From assembly GCF_003047105.1 (NCBI RefSeq), contig NZ_CP028475.1, positions 2,170,001 through 2,234,000 on the forward strand: a DNA stretch of 64,000 nucleotides, in the 5' to 3' direction. Positions 8,714-18,692 of this stretch are shown here, in pieces. The position numbers were made by a program, and so were the translations under genes. The number at the start of each line of letters is the position of its first letter. The stretch's first letter is position 1. The notes beneath the pieces are model-generated. The model had not been told where the DNA came from, ran no database searches, and saw only the letters and a program-made list of their open reading frames with translations. Source of the DNA: Celeribacter baekdonensis (GTDB lineage: Bacteria > Pseudomonadota > Alphaproteobacteria > Rhodobacterales > Rhodobacteraceae).

Positions 8714-9512
8714 TTCCCGCGCCCCACTGGGCCTGAAATTTGCTGCCATCGGGGGGCTGATCTTCCTCTTGGCCCCGATTGCCCTGATCTTTGTCTATGC
8801 CTTCACCACCGAAGAAAAGAGCTTTCAATGGCCGCCCCCCGGCCTGACCACGAAATGGATCGGCGTCACCTTGGGGCGGGCCGATGTCTGGGAGGCTTTG
8901 GCTTTGTCGCTGAAAGTCGCGGCCATTTCGACCACGCTGGCCTTGATCATGGGCACGCTCACCGCCGCCGCCGTGGCCCGCTCGCGCTTTTTTGGCCGGG
9001 AAACCATCTCGCTTTTGGTGATCCTGCCCATCGCTTTGCCGGGGATCATCACAGGGATTTCGTTGCGTTCGGCCTTTTCGCTGTTGGACATTCCGTTTTC
9101 GACATGGACCATTGTTTTGGGTCACGCCACCTTCTGTATCGTGATCGTCTACAACAATGCGGTGGCGCGGTTTCGCCGAACCTCTGGCGCGCTGGTCGAT
9201 GCGGCGATGGATCTGGGGGCGGATGGGGTTCAGACCTTTGTACTTGTGATCCTGCCCAATATCGCCACAGCCCTGCTTGCGGGTGGGATGTTGGCCTTTG
9301 CGCTCAGTTTCGATGAGGTGATCGTCACCACATTCACCGCCGGCAACCAAACGACCCTGCCGATTTGGATGCTCGAAGAACTCGTCCGCCCCCGTCAACG
9401 CCCGGTGACCAATGTGGTTGCCATGGCGGTGGTGATCGTCACCGTGCTGCCAATTTTGGCCGCTTATTACCTTACACGCGACGGCGAACACACCGCCGGG
9501 TCCGATAAATAA
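8703..9512 (+). CDS. Polyamine-type ABC transporter permease (PotC/PotI-like)
   Basis: A 269-residue permease with six predicted helices. ATG 8703 is used because the frame upstream lies inside the previous permease gene, and [34 protein letters not shown] gives the expected N terminus. The EAA loop is [68 protein letters not shown] is characteristic of PotC/PotI. It completes the importer with the preceding three genes. Confidence 0.9.
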   Translation: MHSNSRAPLGLKFAAIGGLIFLLAPIALIFVYAFTTEEKSFQWPPPGLTTKWIGVTLGRADVWEALALSLKVAAISTTLALIMGTLTAAAVARSRFFGRETISLLVILPIALPGIITGISLRSAFSLLDIPFSTWTIVLGHATFCIVIVYNNAVARFRRTSGALVDAAMDLGADGVQTFVLVILPNIATALLAGGMLAFALSFDEVIVTTFTAGNQTTLPIWMLEELVRPRQRPVTNVVAMAVVIVTVLPILAAYYLTRDGEHTAGSDK

Positions 9513-9531
9513 CGAAAACAGGGAGACTCTC

Positions 9532-10956
9532 ATGGACACCCAAATGCTCATCGGCGCCACGCTTGTCCGCGGCACTGAAACCGAAGAAAGCATCTTTAAT
9601 CCGCGCACAGGTGAGATCATCACCACCCTGCCCGAAGCCTCTTTGACCCAGGTCGAAGCGGCGGTGACGGCGGCGGACAAAGCCTTTGCGCAGTGGTCGC
9701 GCACAACGCCATCCGCGCGCTCGGGATATTTGTTGAAACTCGCGGACCGGATCGAAGCCGAAGCCGAAACCCTCGCCGGGCTCGAAGCACTCAACTGTGG
9801 CAAACCGGGGCCTTTGGCGCTGAATGATGAATTGCCTGCCATTGTCGATTGCTTTCGCTTTTTCGCCGGTGCCGTGCGTTGCATGACCGGGCCGATTGCG
9901 GGCGAATATCTCGAAGGTCACACCTCGATGATCCGCCGCGATCCCATCGGCATCGTCGCCTCCATTGCGCCGTGGAACTACCCGTTGATGATGATGGCGT
10001 GGAAAATCGCCCCGGCGATTGCGGCGGGCAACACGGTGGTGTTCAAACCCTCCGAACAGACCCCGCTAACCGCGCTGGCGATGGCCAAAATCTTTGCCGA
10101 CATCCTGCCTGAAGGTGTGGTGAACATCATCCTTGGCCGTGGCGAAACCGTCGGCTCCGCCCTGATCAACCATCCGAAAGTTGCAATGATTTCGCTCACT
10201 GGCGACATCGCCACCGGGCGCAAAATCTTGGACGCGGCCAACAAAACCATCAAGCGCACCCACCTCGAACTCGGCGGCAAAGCCCCGGTCATCGTGATGG
10301 AGGACGCCGATATTGAGGCCACGGTCGAGGGCCTGCGCGCCTTTGGGTTTTACAACTCGGGTCAGGATTGCACCGCTGCCTGCCGCATCTATGCGCAAGC
10401 CTCGGTCTATGATGATTTCGTCGGCAAACTCACCGACGCCGTCTCGCAGATCGAATATGCCAACCCCGACGACAGTCTCAACGAAATGGGCCCGCTTATC
10501 TCATTGCGTCAACGCGACCGGGTGGCCAGTTTCGTGGCGCGTGCGCGCGAAGCCAATCACATTGAGATCACCACAGGCGGCGAAATCCCCGATGGCGACG
10601 GCTTCTTTTACAAACCGACCGTCGTCGCAGGCGCTTTGCAAACGGACGAAATTGTCCGGCGCGAAGTCTTTGGTCCGGTGGTCTCCGTCACGCGTTTTTC
10701 GGATGCGGAAGAAGCGATCACATGGGCCAATGACAGCGACTATGGCTTGGCCTCCTCGGTCTGGACCAAAGACGTCTCCACCGGCATGAACATCGCATCG
10801 CGCCTGCAATATGGTTGCACTTGGGTGAACACCCATTTCATGCTGACCAACGAAATGCCCCATGGCGGGATGAAACAATCCGGCTATGGCAAAGACATGT
10901 CGTCTTATGCGCTCGAAGATTATTCCCTCGTGCGCCATGTGATGGTCGCGCACTGA
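9532..10956 (+). CDS. Aldehyde dehydrogenase, aminobutyraldehyde-type
   Basis: A 474-residue NAD(P)-dependent aldehyde dehydrogenase, the same length as E. coli PatD (gamma-aminobutyraldehyde dehydrogenase). Motifs: substrate/coenzyme region [34 protein letters not shown], general base Glu in [11 protein letters not shown] near 250, and catalytic Cys in [13 protein letters not shown] near 283. GGGAG precedes ATG 9532. Being the last gene of the polyamine-importer operon, it probably oxidises the aminoaldehyde formed from an imported diamine. The aminotransferase making that aldehyde is not in this operon; doeD at 11029 is a class-III enzyme that could contribute, but that is speculation. Confidence 0.85.
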   Translation: MDTQMLIGATLVRGTETEESIFNPRTGEIITTLPEASLTQVEAAVTAADKAFAQWSRTTPSARSGYLLKLADRIEAEAETLAGLEALNCGKPGPLALNDELPAIVDCFRFFAGAVRCMTGPIAGEYLEGHTSMIRRDPIGIVASIAPWNYPLMMMAWKIAPAIAAGNTVVFKPSEQTPLTALAMAKIFADILPEGVVNIILGRGETVGSALINHPKVAMISLTGDIATGRKILDAANKTIKRTHLELGGKAPVIVMEDADIEATVEGLRAFGFYNSGQDCTAACRIYAQASVYDDFVGKLTDAVSQIEYANPDDSLNEMGPLISLRQRDRVASFVARAREANHIEITTGGEIPDGDGFFYKPTVVAGALQTDEIVRREVFGPVVSVTRFSDAEEAITWANDSDYGLASSVWTKDVSTGMNIASRLQYGCTWVNTHFMLTNEMPHGGMKQSGYGKDMSSYALEDYSLVRHVMVAH

Positions 10957-10976
10957 TCCTGCGCCCCATATTCTAA

Positions 10977-11005
10977 AAAGCTGGCCGTATCACACGGCCA
11001 GCTTT
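10977..11005. terminator. Bidirectional terminator between convergent operons
   Basis: AAAGCTGGCCGT and ACGGCCAGCTTT pair perfectly (12 bp) around the loop ATCAC. The rightward side runs into a GCATTTTT tail and the leftward side has A-rich flanking, giving U-rich tails in both directions. It lies between the stops of the polyamine operon (10956) and doeD (11029). Confidence 0.9.
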
Positions 11006-11028
11006 GCATTTTTAAACAAGGTTGGCCC

Positions 11029-12399
11029 TTATCCAAGAACCGATTTCACCGCTTTCGTTGTGGCATCGACCACCTTATCGGCCTCCGCTTTCGTCAGGCA
11101 AAAGGGCGGGGCAAAGCCAAGGATGTCGCCCTGCGGCATTGCGCGCCCAATCACCCCCTCAGACAACAAAGCCGCAGCAAGCGCGTAGCCCACCTTATCC
11201 GCCGGATCAAAAAAGCTGCGCGTGTCACGGTCTTTGACAAACTCAACGGCACAGAGCATCCCTTCGCCGCGAATGTCCCCGACATGCGGGTGATCGCCCA
11301 AGGCCGCAGTCATCGTGTCGTTGAGATATTTGCCAACGCTTCCGGCATTCTCAATCAGGTTCAGCTCGTCAATCAGCTTGAGATTGGCCACCCCCGCCGC
11401 CGCGCCAATCGGGTGGGCGGAATAGGTCCAACCATGGCCGATCGGACCGTTTTCATCGGTGCCCTGCTCCAGCACTTTCCACATTTTATCCGACACGATG
11501 GAACCAGACAGCGGCGCATAGGCAGAGGTCAGCCCCTTGGCGATGGTGATCAAGTCGGGCTTCATGCCGTAGTGGTCTGAGCCAAACATGGACCCCAAAC
11601 GACCAAAGCCCGTGACCACCTCATCCGCGACCAAAAGGATGTCGTGCTTGTTCAGAACCGCTTGGATCGCGTCCCAATAGCCCGCAGGCGGCGGCACGAT
11701 CCCACCCGTGCCCAACACCGGCTCGCCGATAAAGGCGGCAATCGTGTCCGCGCCTTCGCGGGCGATCAGCTCTTCGAGCTTGGCGACGCAATCAGCGACA
11801 AAGTCTGCCTCACTCATGGCAAGATCGGCACGGCGGAAATAATACGGCGCTTCTGTGTGAACCACACGGTCGAGCGGCAGGTCGAATTTCTGTTGAAACG
11901 CCTCAAGCCCGGTCAGCGAACCCGTCATCAAGCCAGAACCGTGATAGCCACGCCAGCGCGAGATGATTTTCTTTTTCTCAGGGCGACCAAGGATGTTGTT
12001 GTAATACCAAATCAGCTTGATGTTGGTCTCATTGGCATCGGAGCCGGACTGACCAAAATAGACTTTCGACATGTGATCCGGCGCCCGGTCCAGCACCATT
12101 TTCGCCAGAGTGATCGAGGCCTCGGTGCCGTGACCGACATAGGCGTGGTAATAGGCCAATTCGCGGGCCTGATCGGCAATCGCTTCGGCGATTTCCTGAC
12201 GCCCGTACCCGACATTGACACAGTACAGCCCGGCAAAAGCATCCAATGTTTCTTTGCCATCGCGATCGACGATATGCACACCCTTGGCGGTTTTGATCAC
12301 CCGTGTCGGGGTTTCGCCGCGTGCATGTTGCGCCAAATGTGTGGACGGGTGAAAGAAGTTTTCGCGGTCCCATTGGCCAAGTTGATCATTTGTCAGCAT
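11029..12399 (-). CDS. doeD: Class-III aminotransferase (diaminobutyrate transaminase DoeD-like)
   Basis: A 456-residue PLP enzyme. ATG 12399 (MLTNDQLGQWDREN) is preferred because AAAGGAAA lies just upstream. Class-III features: GLYCVNVGYG near the N terminus, YFGQSGSDANETNIKL (phosphate cup), SRWRGYHGS, DEVVTGFGRLG, and the Schiff-base Lys in LITIAKGLTSAYAPLSG. In ectoine catabolism DoeD converts L-2,4-diaminobutyrate to aspartate semialdehyde. Position at the end of the leftward ectoine operon, right after doeC, supports this. By sequence alone it is also close to SpuC-type putrescine-pyruvate aminotransferases, and the adjacent polyamine operon makes dual use possible. Confidence 0.82.
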   Translation of the reverse strand: MLTNDQLGQWDRENFFHPSTHLAQHARGETPTRVIKTAKGVHIVDRDGKETLDAFAGLYCVNVGYGRQEIAEAIADQARELAYYHAYVGHGTEASITLAKMVLDRAPDHMSKVYFGQSGSDANETNIKLIWYYNNILGRPEKKKIISRWRGYHGSGLMTGSLTGLEAFQQKFDLPLDRVVHTEAPYYFRRADLAMSEADFVADCVAKLEELIAREGADTIAAFIGEPVLGTGGIVPPPAGYWDAIQAVLNKHDILLVADEVVTGFGRLGSMFGSDHYGMKPDLITIAKGLTSAYAPLSGSIVSDKMWKVLEQGTDENGPIGHGWTYSAHPIGAAAGVANLKLIDELNLIENAGSVGKYLNDTMTAALGDHPHVGDIRGEGMLCAVEFVKDRDTRSFFDPADKVGYALAAALLSEGVIGRAMPQGDILGFAPPFCLTKAEADKVVDATTKAVKSVLG

Positions 12400-12444
12400 A
12401 TCTTTTCCTTTTACGTTCAAGCCTTTGCGCCGATACGCCTGGGG

Positions 12445-13920
12445 CTAACCCCAATCGCGACAGACGTATTTCAGCTCCATAAACTCCTGCATTCCCATCC
12501 GCGCGCCTTCGCGTCCGAGGCCCGATTGCTTGACCCCGCCAAAGGGGATCGGCGCGCCCGTAACCTTGGTGCGATTGACCGCGACCATGCCGTATTGCAG
12601 CGCCCGTGAGAGGCGGTAGATGCGTTTCGGGTCTTGCGAATGGACATAGGCGACGAGGCCATATTCGCTATCATTGGCGCGTTTGATGACCTCTTTTTCG
12701 GTGTCAAACGGCGTGATCGGGGCAACGGGGCCAAAGCTTTCTTCATGCATGATTTTGGCGCTGTCAGGCACATCGGTGAGCACGGTGGCGGGATAGAACA
12801 GCGGACCAAGGTCAGAGACCGCCCCGCCACAGCCCAGCCGCGCACCCTTGGCAAGAGCGTCGTCCACATGCGCCTGTTGTTTCGCCACGGCGCGCGCGTT
12901 CATCAATGGGCCAAGATCGGCATCCTCCATGCCGGGCGCAAGGGTGAGCGCCTTGGCCGCCGCCACAAATTTCGCGCAAAATGCATCATAGATCGGACGT
13001 TCGACATATATCCGGTTCGCGCCAAGGCAATCCTGACCCGAGGTGGCGAATTTGGCTTTGATCACCTCGTCCACTGCCCGATCCAGATCGGCCCCTTTGA
13101 ACACGATCACCGGCGCGTGGCCGCCGAGTTCCAATACCAATTTTTTCACCGTCTCCGCCGATTGACGATAGAGCAGTCGGCCCACCTCAGTAGACCCGGT
13201 AAAGGACAGCGCCCGCACGCGGGTGTCTTTGGTCCACGGCTCCACCACGGTCGAGGCCTGCCCGGTCACGACGTTGAACACGCCCGCAGGTATCCCTGCG
13301 CGCTCGGCCAATTCCGCCAATGCCAACGCCGAATAAGGGGTCTCAGCCGAAGGGTGCGCCACAACCGTACAGCCCGCCGCCAAAGCCGCCGCCGCTTTGC
13401 GCGTGAGCATGGCGGAGGGGAAATTCCACGGCGTGATCAGGGCAACAACACCCACAGGTTCCAACCAAAGTTCGACCTCGGCATCGGGCAAATGCGAAGT
13501 CACGCCTTCGACATTCGGACGCTTCGCCTCTTCGGCGTAATAGTCGATGAACGCCGCGGCATAGTCGATCTCGCCGCGCGCTTCTGACAACGGCTTGCCC
13601 TGTTCCAGCACCATGATCCGCGCGAGGTCTTCTTTGGCCGCGATCATCAGCTCATGCCAACGGCGCAGCACGGCGGCACGGTCCTGTGGCAAACGCTGTG
13701 ACCATGCGGGAAAACTCGCTTGGGCGGCGTCCACGGCGGCGGTGGATTGCGCGGCACTCAACGCGGCCACATCGCCCAAATGCGACCCCGTGGCCGGATC
13801 GGTCACGGCAAAACAGGCGCCAGCCTCGCCAGAGGTCCATTTGCCATTCACATAGGAAAAGCCCCGCAAAAGACGTTTGTCGCCAATGTCAGAACGCGCA
13901 GAAATTGCAGTGTCACGCAT
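12445..13920 (-). CDS. doeC: Aspartate/succinate-semialdehyde dehydrogenase (DoeC-like)
   Basis: A 491-residue aldehyde dehydrogenase. ATG 13920 has AGGAGG five bases upstream, so the longer frame beginning at 13974 is rejected. Motifs: ITPWNFPSAMLTRKAAAALAAGCTVVAHPSAETPYS, general base in LELGGHAPVIV, catalytic Cys in TSGQDCLGANRIYVERP, and PFGGVKQSGLGREG at the C terminus. GabD-type succinate-semialdehyde dehydrogenases share these. In the ectoine pathway this gene (doeC/ssd) oxidises aspartate semialdehyde to aspartate. It sits between asnC and doeD. Confidence 0.84.
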   Translation of the reverse strand: MRDTAISARSDIGDKRLLRGFSYVNGKWTSGEAGACFAVTDPATGSHLGDVAALSAAQSTAAVDAAQASFPAWSQRLPQDRAAVLRRWHELMIAAKEDLARIMVLEQGKPLSEARGEIDYAAAFIDYYAEEAKRPNVEGVTSHLPDAEVELWLEPVGVVALITPWNFPSAMLTRKAAAALAAGCTVVAHPSAETPYSALALAELAERAGIPAGVFNVVTGQASTVVEPWTKDTRVRALSFTGSTEVGRLLYRQSAETVKKLVLELGGHAPVIVFKGADLDRAVDEVIKAKFATSGQDCLGANRIYVERPIYDAFCAKFVAAAKALTLAPGMEDADLGPLMNARAVAKQQAHVDDALAKGARLGCGGAVSDLGPLFYPATVLTDVPDSAKIMHEESFGPVAPITPFDTEKEVIKRANDSEYGLVAYVHSQDPKRIYRLSRALQYGMVAVNRTKVTGAPIPFGGVKQSGLGREGARMGMQEFMELKYVCRDWG

Positions 13921-14019
13921 GTGGTCCTCCTTGTCCCTGTCACTGTGACGGATCACGGCAGAGATGGAGACCAAACTGGGAGCTGTGGCGCGGTATTCGG
14001 ACTGCGGCGGCGGGCTATG

Positions 14020-14505
14020 CTAGTCCAAATGGTCTGTGAACAATCCTAGCGGTGGAGCACCGCCGCCTTTGACCTGTTTGGTGACAATATAGGTGAAATA
14101 CCGCGCGATGCCGATGCGCGCGTCCAACAGCGTGTCGATCAACCGTTGATAGGCATGAATGTCGCGGGTGACGATCTGTAACAGGTAGTCAAACCCGCCA
14201 CCCAAAGCCCAACAGCCCACAATTTCCTCATGAGATTGTACCGAGGCTTCAAAGGTTTGAAACGAGGCTTGGGTGTGATCGGCGAGTTCGGCGGCGACGA
14301 ACACCGTCACCGTGGCCCCCAATTTGCGCAGGTTGATCTTGGCGTGATAGCCCTCGATCAGCCCGGCTTTCTCCAACTTTTTCAACCGCTCCCATGCGGG
14401 TGTTGGCGATAGGCCAATGGCTTCGGCCAGACGCGCTTTTGACATCCGCCCCTCCCGAGACAGGGCGCGCAGAATGTCGAAATCGCGGGCGTCGAGTTTG
14501 ATCAT
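14020..14505 (-). CDS. doeX: Lrp/AsnC-family regulator (DoeX-like)
   Basis: A 161-residue feast/famine regulator with an N-terminal helix-turn-helix (LDARDFDILRALSREGRMSKARLAEAIGLSPTPAWERLKKLEKAGLIEGY) and a C-terminal RAM ligand-binding domain (VGCWALGGGFDYLLQIVTRDIHAYQRLIDTLL). It overlaps eutC by four bases and precedes doeC by about 100 bases, the typical position of asnC/doeX in ectoine-degradation clusters. Family members there respond to pathway intermediates such as diaminobutyrate; the effector here is inferred from that. Confidence 0.86.
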   Translation of the reverse strand: MIKLDARDFDILRALSREGRMSKARLAEAIGLSPTPAWERLKKLEKAGLIEGYHAKINLRKLGATVTVFVAAELADHTQASFQTFEASVQSHEEIVGCWALGGGFDYLLQIVTRDIHAYQRLIDTLLDARIGIARYFTYIVTKQVKGGGAPPLGLFTDHLD

Positions 14506-15521
14506 AGGTCAGGGGCCGTGGAAATCACGGTGCCCGCATCCCCCAAACGGGTCGCGACATCGCATGCGATGGCGGTGTCTTGCACGCCGGTTCCGGTCAG
14601 ATCGCAGATCGTGATCTGATGCGGTTCGGTGCGGCCCTGGGCGTCTCCCGTGAGGATCTGGCCCAATTCCGGCGGGGTTTGAGCCATCAGCCCTTGCACA
14701 CGCGCCGCACGCAATTCACCCAGCGCCTCGCATTGGCTCACCCGGTCACAGACATAAAGATCGGCGGCGGCCAAGGCCTCTGGCGCAATCTCGTTTTTGC
14801 CCGCCTGATCCGATCCCATGGCGGTGATGTGCACCCCATCGTGGAGCATCTCGGCGGTGATCAAAGGCGTCGTCGCGGGGGTTGTGGTGACCACAAGCTG
14901 GCTTTGCGCCACGAGCGGCGCGACCTCCGTCATCACCTCCACCTCGGCCCCGGTCATCGCGGCAATATCGGCGGCACAGGCGGCGGCTTTTTCCGTGTCG
15001 CGGCCCCAAACGAGACAGCGTTTGAACGGGCGCACCAGATGCGCAGCTTGCATTTGCAACCGGGCTTGTGCACCGGTGCCGATCACCCCCGCCGTTTCCA
15101 CCTCGGGGGCCAAATGGCGCGCAGCGACCGCGCCCGCCGCCGCCGTGCGAAGATCTGTGAGGTAGCCATTGTCCAAAAACACCGCCTGCACCAGCCCGGT
15201 TTTGGCCGAAAGCAGGATCATCAAGCCGTTCAGCGAAGGCAGGCCCAATTGGGGATTGTCAAAAAATCCCGGCGAGACTTTCAACGCAAAGCCGTCCAGC
15301 CCCGGCACATAGGCGGTTTTCACATCGACCTCACCATGATGGGCGGCAATCGCCATCGACAGCACCGGCGGCATCACGACGCCACCTTCGGCTAAGGCGC
15401 GAAAGCCGTTTTCGATCACATCAATGGTCTCGAGATCAAGCGAGACCACCCCGCGCAATTGCGCCTCGGTGACGATGCGAATGTCAGGGCGGGGGGGCTT
15501 CGCCTGTGTCTCACGCGTCAT
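14502..15521 (-). CDS. eutC: Ornithine cyclodeaminase-family protein (EutC-like)
   Basis: A 339-residue member of the ornithine cyclodeaminase/mu-crystallin family. Visible: the conserved N-terminal substrate region (VVMPPVLSMAI and KVSPGFFDNPQLGLPSLNGLMILLSAKTGL), a Rossmann fold AGVIGTGAQARLQMQAAHLVRPFKRCLVWGRD near 140, and TTTPATTPLI. ATG 15521 overlaps the stop of eutB. EutB and EutC are proposed to act with EutA in converting hydroxyectoine toward ectoine; no eutA-like gene is present here. The enzymatic role of EutC itself is not firmly established. Confidence 0.85.
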   Translation of the reverse strand: MTRETQAKPPRPDIRIVTEAQLRGVVSLDLETIDVIENGFRALAEGGVVMPPVLSMAIAAHHGEVDVKTAYVPGLDGFALKVSPGFFDNPQLGLPSLNGLMILLSAKTGLVQAVFLDNGYLTDLRTAAAGAVAARHLAPEVETAGVIGTGAQARLQMQAAHLVRPFKRCLVWGRDTEKAAACAADIAAMTGAEVEVMTEVAPLVAQSQLVVTTTPATTPLITAEMLHDGVHITAMGSDQAGKNEIAPEALAAADLYVCDRVSQCEALGELRAARVQGLMAQTPPELGQILTGDAQGRTEPHQITICDLTGTGVQDTAIACDVATRLGDAGTVISTAPDL

Positions 15522-16509
15522 AGGGCGTTCCTTTTACAATCACATCCCCCAGCCGCACATCTTGGCCCATCACCACGCGGGTGAATTGCGCCATATCGAC
15601 ATTGCGCCCGGTGATCACAGTACCCATCTGCGGGCTTGGCACGATCTTGCCCGCCATAAGGGCGGCGATGCCGACGACACAGGCCCCTTCGGCGACCAAA
15701 CGGTCCTCGTAATAGAGCGCTTGCATGGCGGTATAAATGTCGTCTTCCGTGACCAAAACCACCTCATCCAAAAGCCTGCGGCAAAGCGGGAATGTGTGCT
15801 GGTTCTGACCCCCGATCCCACCGCCCAGACTGTCGGCCAAAGAGGCGACCTCTTTGACCTCAACCGGGTGCCCCGCTGTGATCGAAGCCGCCATCGCCGC
15901 GCCGCGATCCATGCTGACGCCGATCAGGCGGATGTCGGGTTTGATTGCGCGGGCCGCAACTGCCATGCCCGCCGCCAAACCGCCGCCGGAGAGCGGGATC
16001 ATGAGCGTGTCGAGATCGGGGCGGGCGCGCAGCATTTCCAGCGCAATGGTGCCTTGCCCGGCGATCACATGCGGATCGTCAAAGGGTGGAATGTCGATCA
16101 GCCCATCGGCGCGCGCCAAACGCGTGGCATGGGCTTGGGCCTCGTCTTGCGAGCGACCGTCGATGTGGACCTCTGCGCCCAGCCTCCGAATGCCGTCGAC
16201 CTTGGTCTTTGGCACCAGCTCAGACATACAGATCACGGCACGCAGACCGTTTTGCGCCGCCGCATAGGCCACCGCGCGGCCATGATTGCCGGTGGAGCAA
16301 CAGGTCACGCCCCTGGCATCCGTGGGCAAATGTGCCATCGCATTGACCGCGCCGCGCAGTTTGAACGCGCCCATCGGCTGGCAGATCTCAAGTTTGAGCC
16401 AGAGATCGCCCCCGAGCTTTTGCGACAAGTCCGAGGGCACAAGTGGCGTACCATCCGCCACGCCCCGGATCACGTTTTGGGCGGCAAAAACATCCGCTAA
16501 GGCCAGCAT
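15511..16509 (-). CDS. eutB: Threonine dehydratase-like PLP protein (EutB-like)
   Basis: A 332-residue fold-type-II PLP enzyme. The PLP Lys sits in PMGAFKLRGAVNAM near residue 50, the Asn-containing phosphate loop is CSTGNHGRAVAYAA, and the PLP-phosphate Gly loop is IPLSGGGLAAGMAVAA. ATG 16509 overlaps the ehuA stop (TGATG); TTG 16512 is rejected. It resembles threonine/serine dehydratases, but its place between ehuA and eutC identifies it as EutB of the ectoine/hydroxyectoine set. Confidence 0.86.
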   Translation of the reverse strand: MLALADVFAAQNVIRGVADGTPLVPSDLSQKLGGDLWLKLEICQPMGAFKLRGAVNAMAHLPTDARGVTCCSTGNHGRAVAYAAAQNGLRAVICMSELVPKTKVDGIRRLGAEVHIDGRSQDEAQAHATRLARADGLIDIPPFDDPHVIAGQGTIALEMLRARPDLDTLMIPLSGGGLAAGMAVAARAIKPDIRLIGVSMDRGAAMAASITAGHPVEVKEVASLADSLGGGIGGQNQHTFPLCRRLLDEVVLVTEDDIYTAMQALYYEDRLVAEGACVVGIAALMAGKIVPSPQMGTVITGRNVDMAQFTRVVMGQDVRLGDVIVKGTPYDA

Positions 16510-17324
16510 CAACCCGCCTCTTTGACCGCGCTGAGAAATTGCTGTGTCCGTTCCCTTTGCGGATTGCCAAACAGCTCCTCGGGCGCGCCTTGTTCTTCAA
16601 TTGAGCCGTCGAAAAAGAAACAAATGCGATCGGAGATGTCTTTGGCAAAGCCCATTTGGTGGGTGACCATCAACATGGTGAGGTTGTGTTTGTCCACCAG
16701 ATCGCGGATCACATTGGTCACCTCACCGATCACCTCCGGGTCAAGCGCGGAGGTCACTTCGTCAAACAGCATCACCTTGGGCCGCATCGCCAAAGCGCGG
16801 GCAATGGCAACGCGTTGTTGTTGCCCGCCCGAAAGGCGCGAGGGGTGCTGATCCTTCTTTTCGATCATGCCGACAAGTTCCAACAGGTCCTCAGAGCGCT
16901 TGCGCGCCTCGGCTTTGGACATGCCCAAAACCTGAACCGGCCCCTCCATGCAATTTTCCAAGGCGGTCATATGCGGGAACAGATTGAAGTGTTGAAAACA
17001 CATGCCAATCTGACTGCGCATCATCCGCAGATGCTTGGGGGAGGCGGGCACAAGGGCACCGTTTTTCTCCATATGGGTCAAGGGCTTGCCGTCGACATAG
17101 ATCACACCTTCATTGATGGTCTCAAGCGTCATCAGCATCCGCAAAACGGTGGTTTTGCCCGAGCCAGACGGGCCGATCACGGTCACCATTTCACCCGTCG
17201 CCACATCCAAGTTCAGCCGATCCAAAACGGTCAGTTTGCCGTAGCGTTTGGTGACGTTCATGAAACGCACCATCGGGATATCATCGCCGGTCAGTTCCAG
17301 CGGGTATTGCGACATATCTTCCAT
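16509..17324 (-). CDS. ehuA: Ectoine ABC transporter ATP-binding protein
   Basis: A 271-residue amino-acid-type ABC ATPase. Walker A GPSGSGKTT near residue 52, LSGGQQQRVAIARAL signature near 165, Walker [13 protein letters not shown], and switch His in MVTHQMGFA. It is translationally coupled to ehuD through TAATG. It resembles GlnQ/HisP ATPases; the ectoine assignment rests on the flanking eut and doe genes and on EhuB similarity. Confidence 0.9.
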   Translation of the reverse strand: MEDMSQYPLELTGDDIPMVRFMNVTKRYGKLTVLDRLNLDVATGEMVTVIGPSGSGKTTVLRMLMTLETINEGVIYVDGKPLTHMEKNGALVPASPKHLRMMRSQIGMCFQHFNLFPHMTALENCMEGPVQVLGMSKAEARKRSEDLLELVGMIEKKDQHPSRLSGGQQQRVAIARALAMRPKVMLFDEVTSALDPEVIGEVTNVIRDLVDKHNLTMLMVTHQMGFAKDISDRICFFFDGSIEEQGAPEELFGNPQRERTQQFLSAVKEAG

Positions 17325-17995
17325 TATTTCAGTCCAAGTTTGCGGCGCACATAGGTTTCAAACACACGGATGAAACCGGCGGCAGGAAGGGAAATGGCGA
17401 GGAAAATCACGCCGACGAGGGTGTAGGGTTCGAGGAAGCGATAGCTTTCGGAGCCGATCGCATTGGCGGTGTGCATCAGCTCCGCAACACCGATCACCGA
17501 AAGCATCGGCGTGTCCTTGAAAATCCCCACAAGATAGTTGCCCATGCCCGCCAAAGCAGGCGGCACAGCCTGCGGAATGATGATCCGGGTGTAGGCTTGG
17601 CGCGTGCTCATGTTGAGCGCGGTGCAGGCCTCCCATTGGCCCTTGCCGACACTGTTTAAACCACCGCGATAAACCTCGGAAAGATAGGCCGAATAATGCA
17701 ACCCGATGGCGATCATCCCGGAGGTCCAGGGACTCATGCGCACCCCAAATTGCGGGCCGACGTAGAACACGAAAAAGATCTGAAGGATCAGCGGTGTCGA
17801 GCGGATGAACTCCACAAATTCGCGCACCACAAAGGTCAGTGCCCGGTAGGGCGTGCGCTGCGCCAGTGCCAAAACCAACCCCAACACGATGGCAATGGCA
17901 TAGCCCGCCCCGGCTGCGATCAAAGTGTTGAGCGTCGCCTCAAGCAGACGCGGCAGGATTTCCCAAGTGAAATCCCATTTCCAATGAAATCCCAT
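17324..17995 (-). CDS. ehuD: Ectoine ABC transporter permease
   Basis: A 223-residue HisM/GlnP-type permease with about five helices. The family loop is GLNSVGKGQWEACTALNMSTRQAYTRIIIPQAVPPALAGMGNYLVGIFKDTPMLSVIGVAEL, which contacts EhuA. It is three bases from ehuC and overlaps ehuA by one base. EhuC and EhuD are expected to form the heterodimeric membrane channel. Confidence 0.9.
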   Translation of the reverse strand: MGFHWKWDFTWEILPRLLEATLNTLIAAGAGYAIAIVLGLVLALAQRTPYRALTFVVREFVEFIRSTPLILQIFFVFYVGPQFGVRMSPWTSGMIAIGLHYSAYLSEVYRGGLNSVGKGQWEACTALNMSTRQAYTRIIIPQAVPPALAGMGNYLVGIFKDTPMLSVIGVAELMHTANAIGSESYRFLEPYTLVGVIFLAISLPAAGFIRVFETYVRRKLGLK

Positions 17996-17998
17996 GGC

Positions 17999-18670
17999 TT
18001 AGGCCCTCCCCAACTTACGGCGCATAAAGCCTTCGAGCCAACGCATCGCGGGCGTGACGATGAACCGCGCGAAGACATAATAGACGATCAGCGCAAGACC
18101 AAAGGCCTGAGCCGACAGGAAGGTCGACCCGTTGATCTGTTTAGCCACGAACATCAGGTCGGTGACGGAGATCAGCGACACAAGCGCTGTGTTTTTCAGA
18201 AGCTCGATCAAAAGATTGCCCCAAGGCGGCAACATATTGACCAGAGCCTGCGGCAAGATGATCCGCCACATCCGCTTGGCCGGGCTCATTGAGAGCGCAT
18301 AGGCGGCCTCCCATTGCCCTTTTGGCACCGATTGAATGCCGCCGCGCACAAGCTCGGCGCCGTAAGCGCCCAAGTTCATCCCAACGGCGACAAAGCCCGC
18401 GGTGAACTTATCCAGTGTCACGCCGAACAACGGCAGCACGAAGAAAATCCAGTACAGTTGCACCAAAAGCGAGGTGCCGCGAAAAATTTCGATATAGGTC
18501 ACCGACACGCCGCGGATCACGGCATTGCGGGACAGTTTCATCAATCCGGCCACCAATGCGATTCCAATCGCGAGCAGGGTGGCAAGGACAAATTGAGCGG
18601 CGGTGACACCGGTTCCTTTTAGGAAGTCGGGCCAATACGTCGCGAAAAATTCCCAGAGGCTCAAGGGCAT
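17999..18670 (-). CDS. ehuC: Ectoine ABC transporter permease
   Basis: A 223-residue amino-acid-type permease. The first helix is FVLATLLAIGIALVAGLM; SVTYIEIFRGTSLLVQLYWIFFVLPLFGV and GIQSVPKGQWEAAYALSMSPAKRMWRIILPQALVNMLPPWGNLLIELLKNTALVSLISV are the conserved blocks. It follows ehuB after a GC-rich hairpin and pairs with EhuD. Confidence 0.9.
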   Translation of the reverse strand: MPLSLWEFFATYWPDFLKGTGVTAAQFVLATLLAIGIALVAGLMKLSRNAVIRGVSVTYIEIFRGTSLLVQLYWIFFVLPLFGVTLDKFTAGFVAVGMNLGAYGAELVRGGIQSVPKGQWEAAYALSMSPAKRMWRIILPQALVNMLPPWGNLLIELLKNTALVSLISVTDLMFVAKQINGSTFLSAQAFGLALIVYYVFARFIVTPAMRWLEGFMRRKLGRA

Positions 18671-18692
18671 CTCCCAAGGCTGAACATGACAG

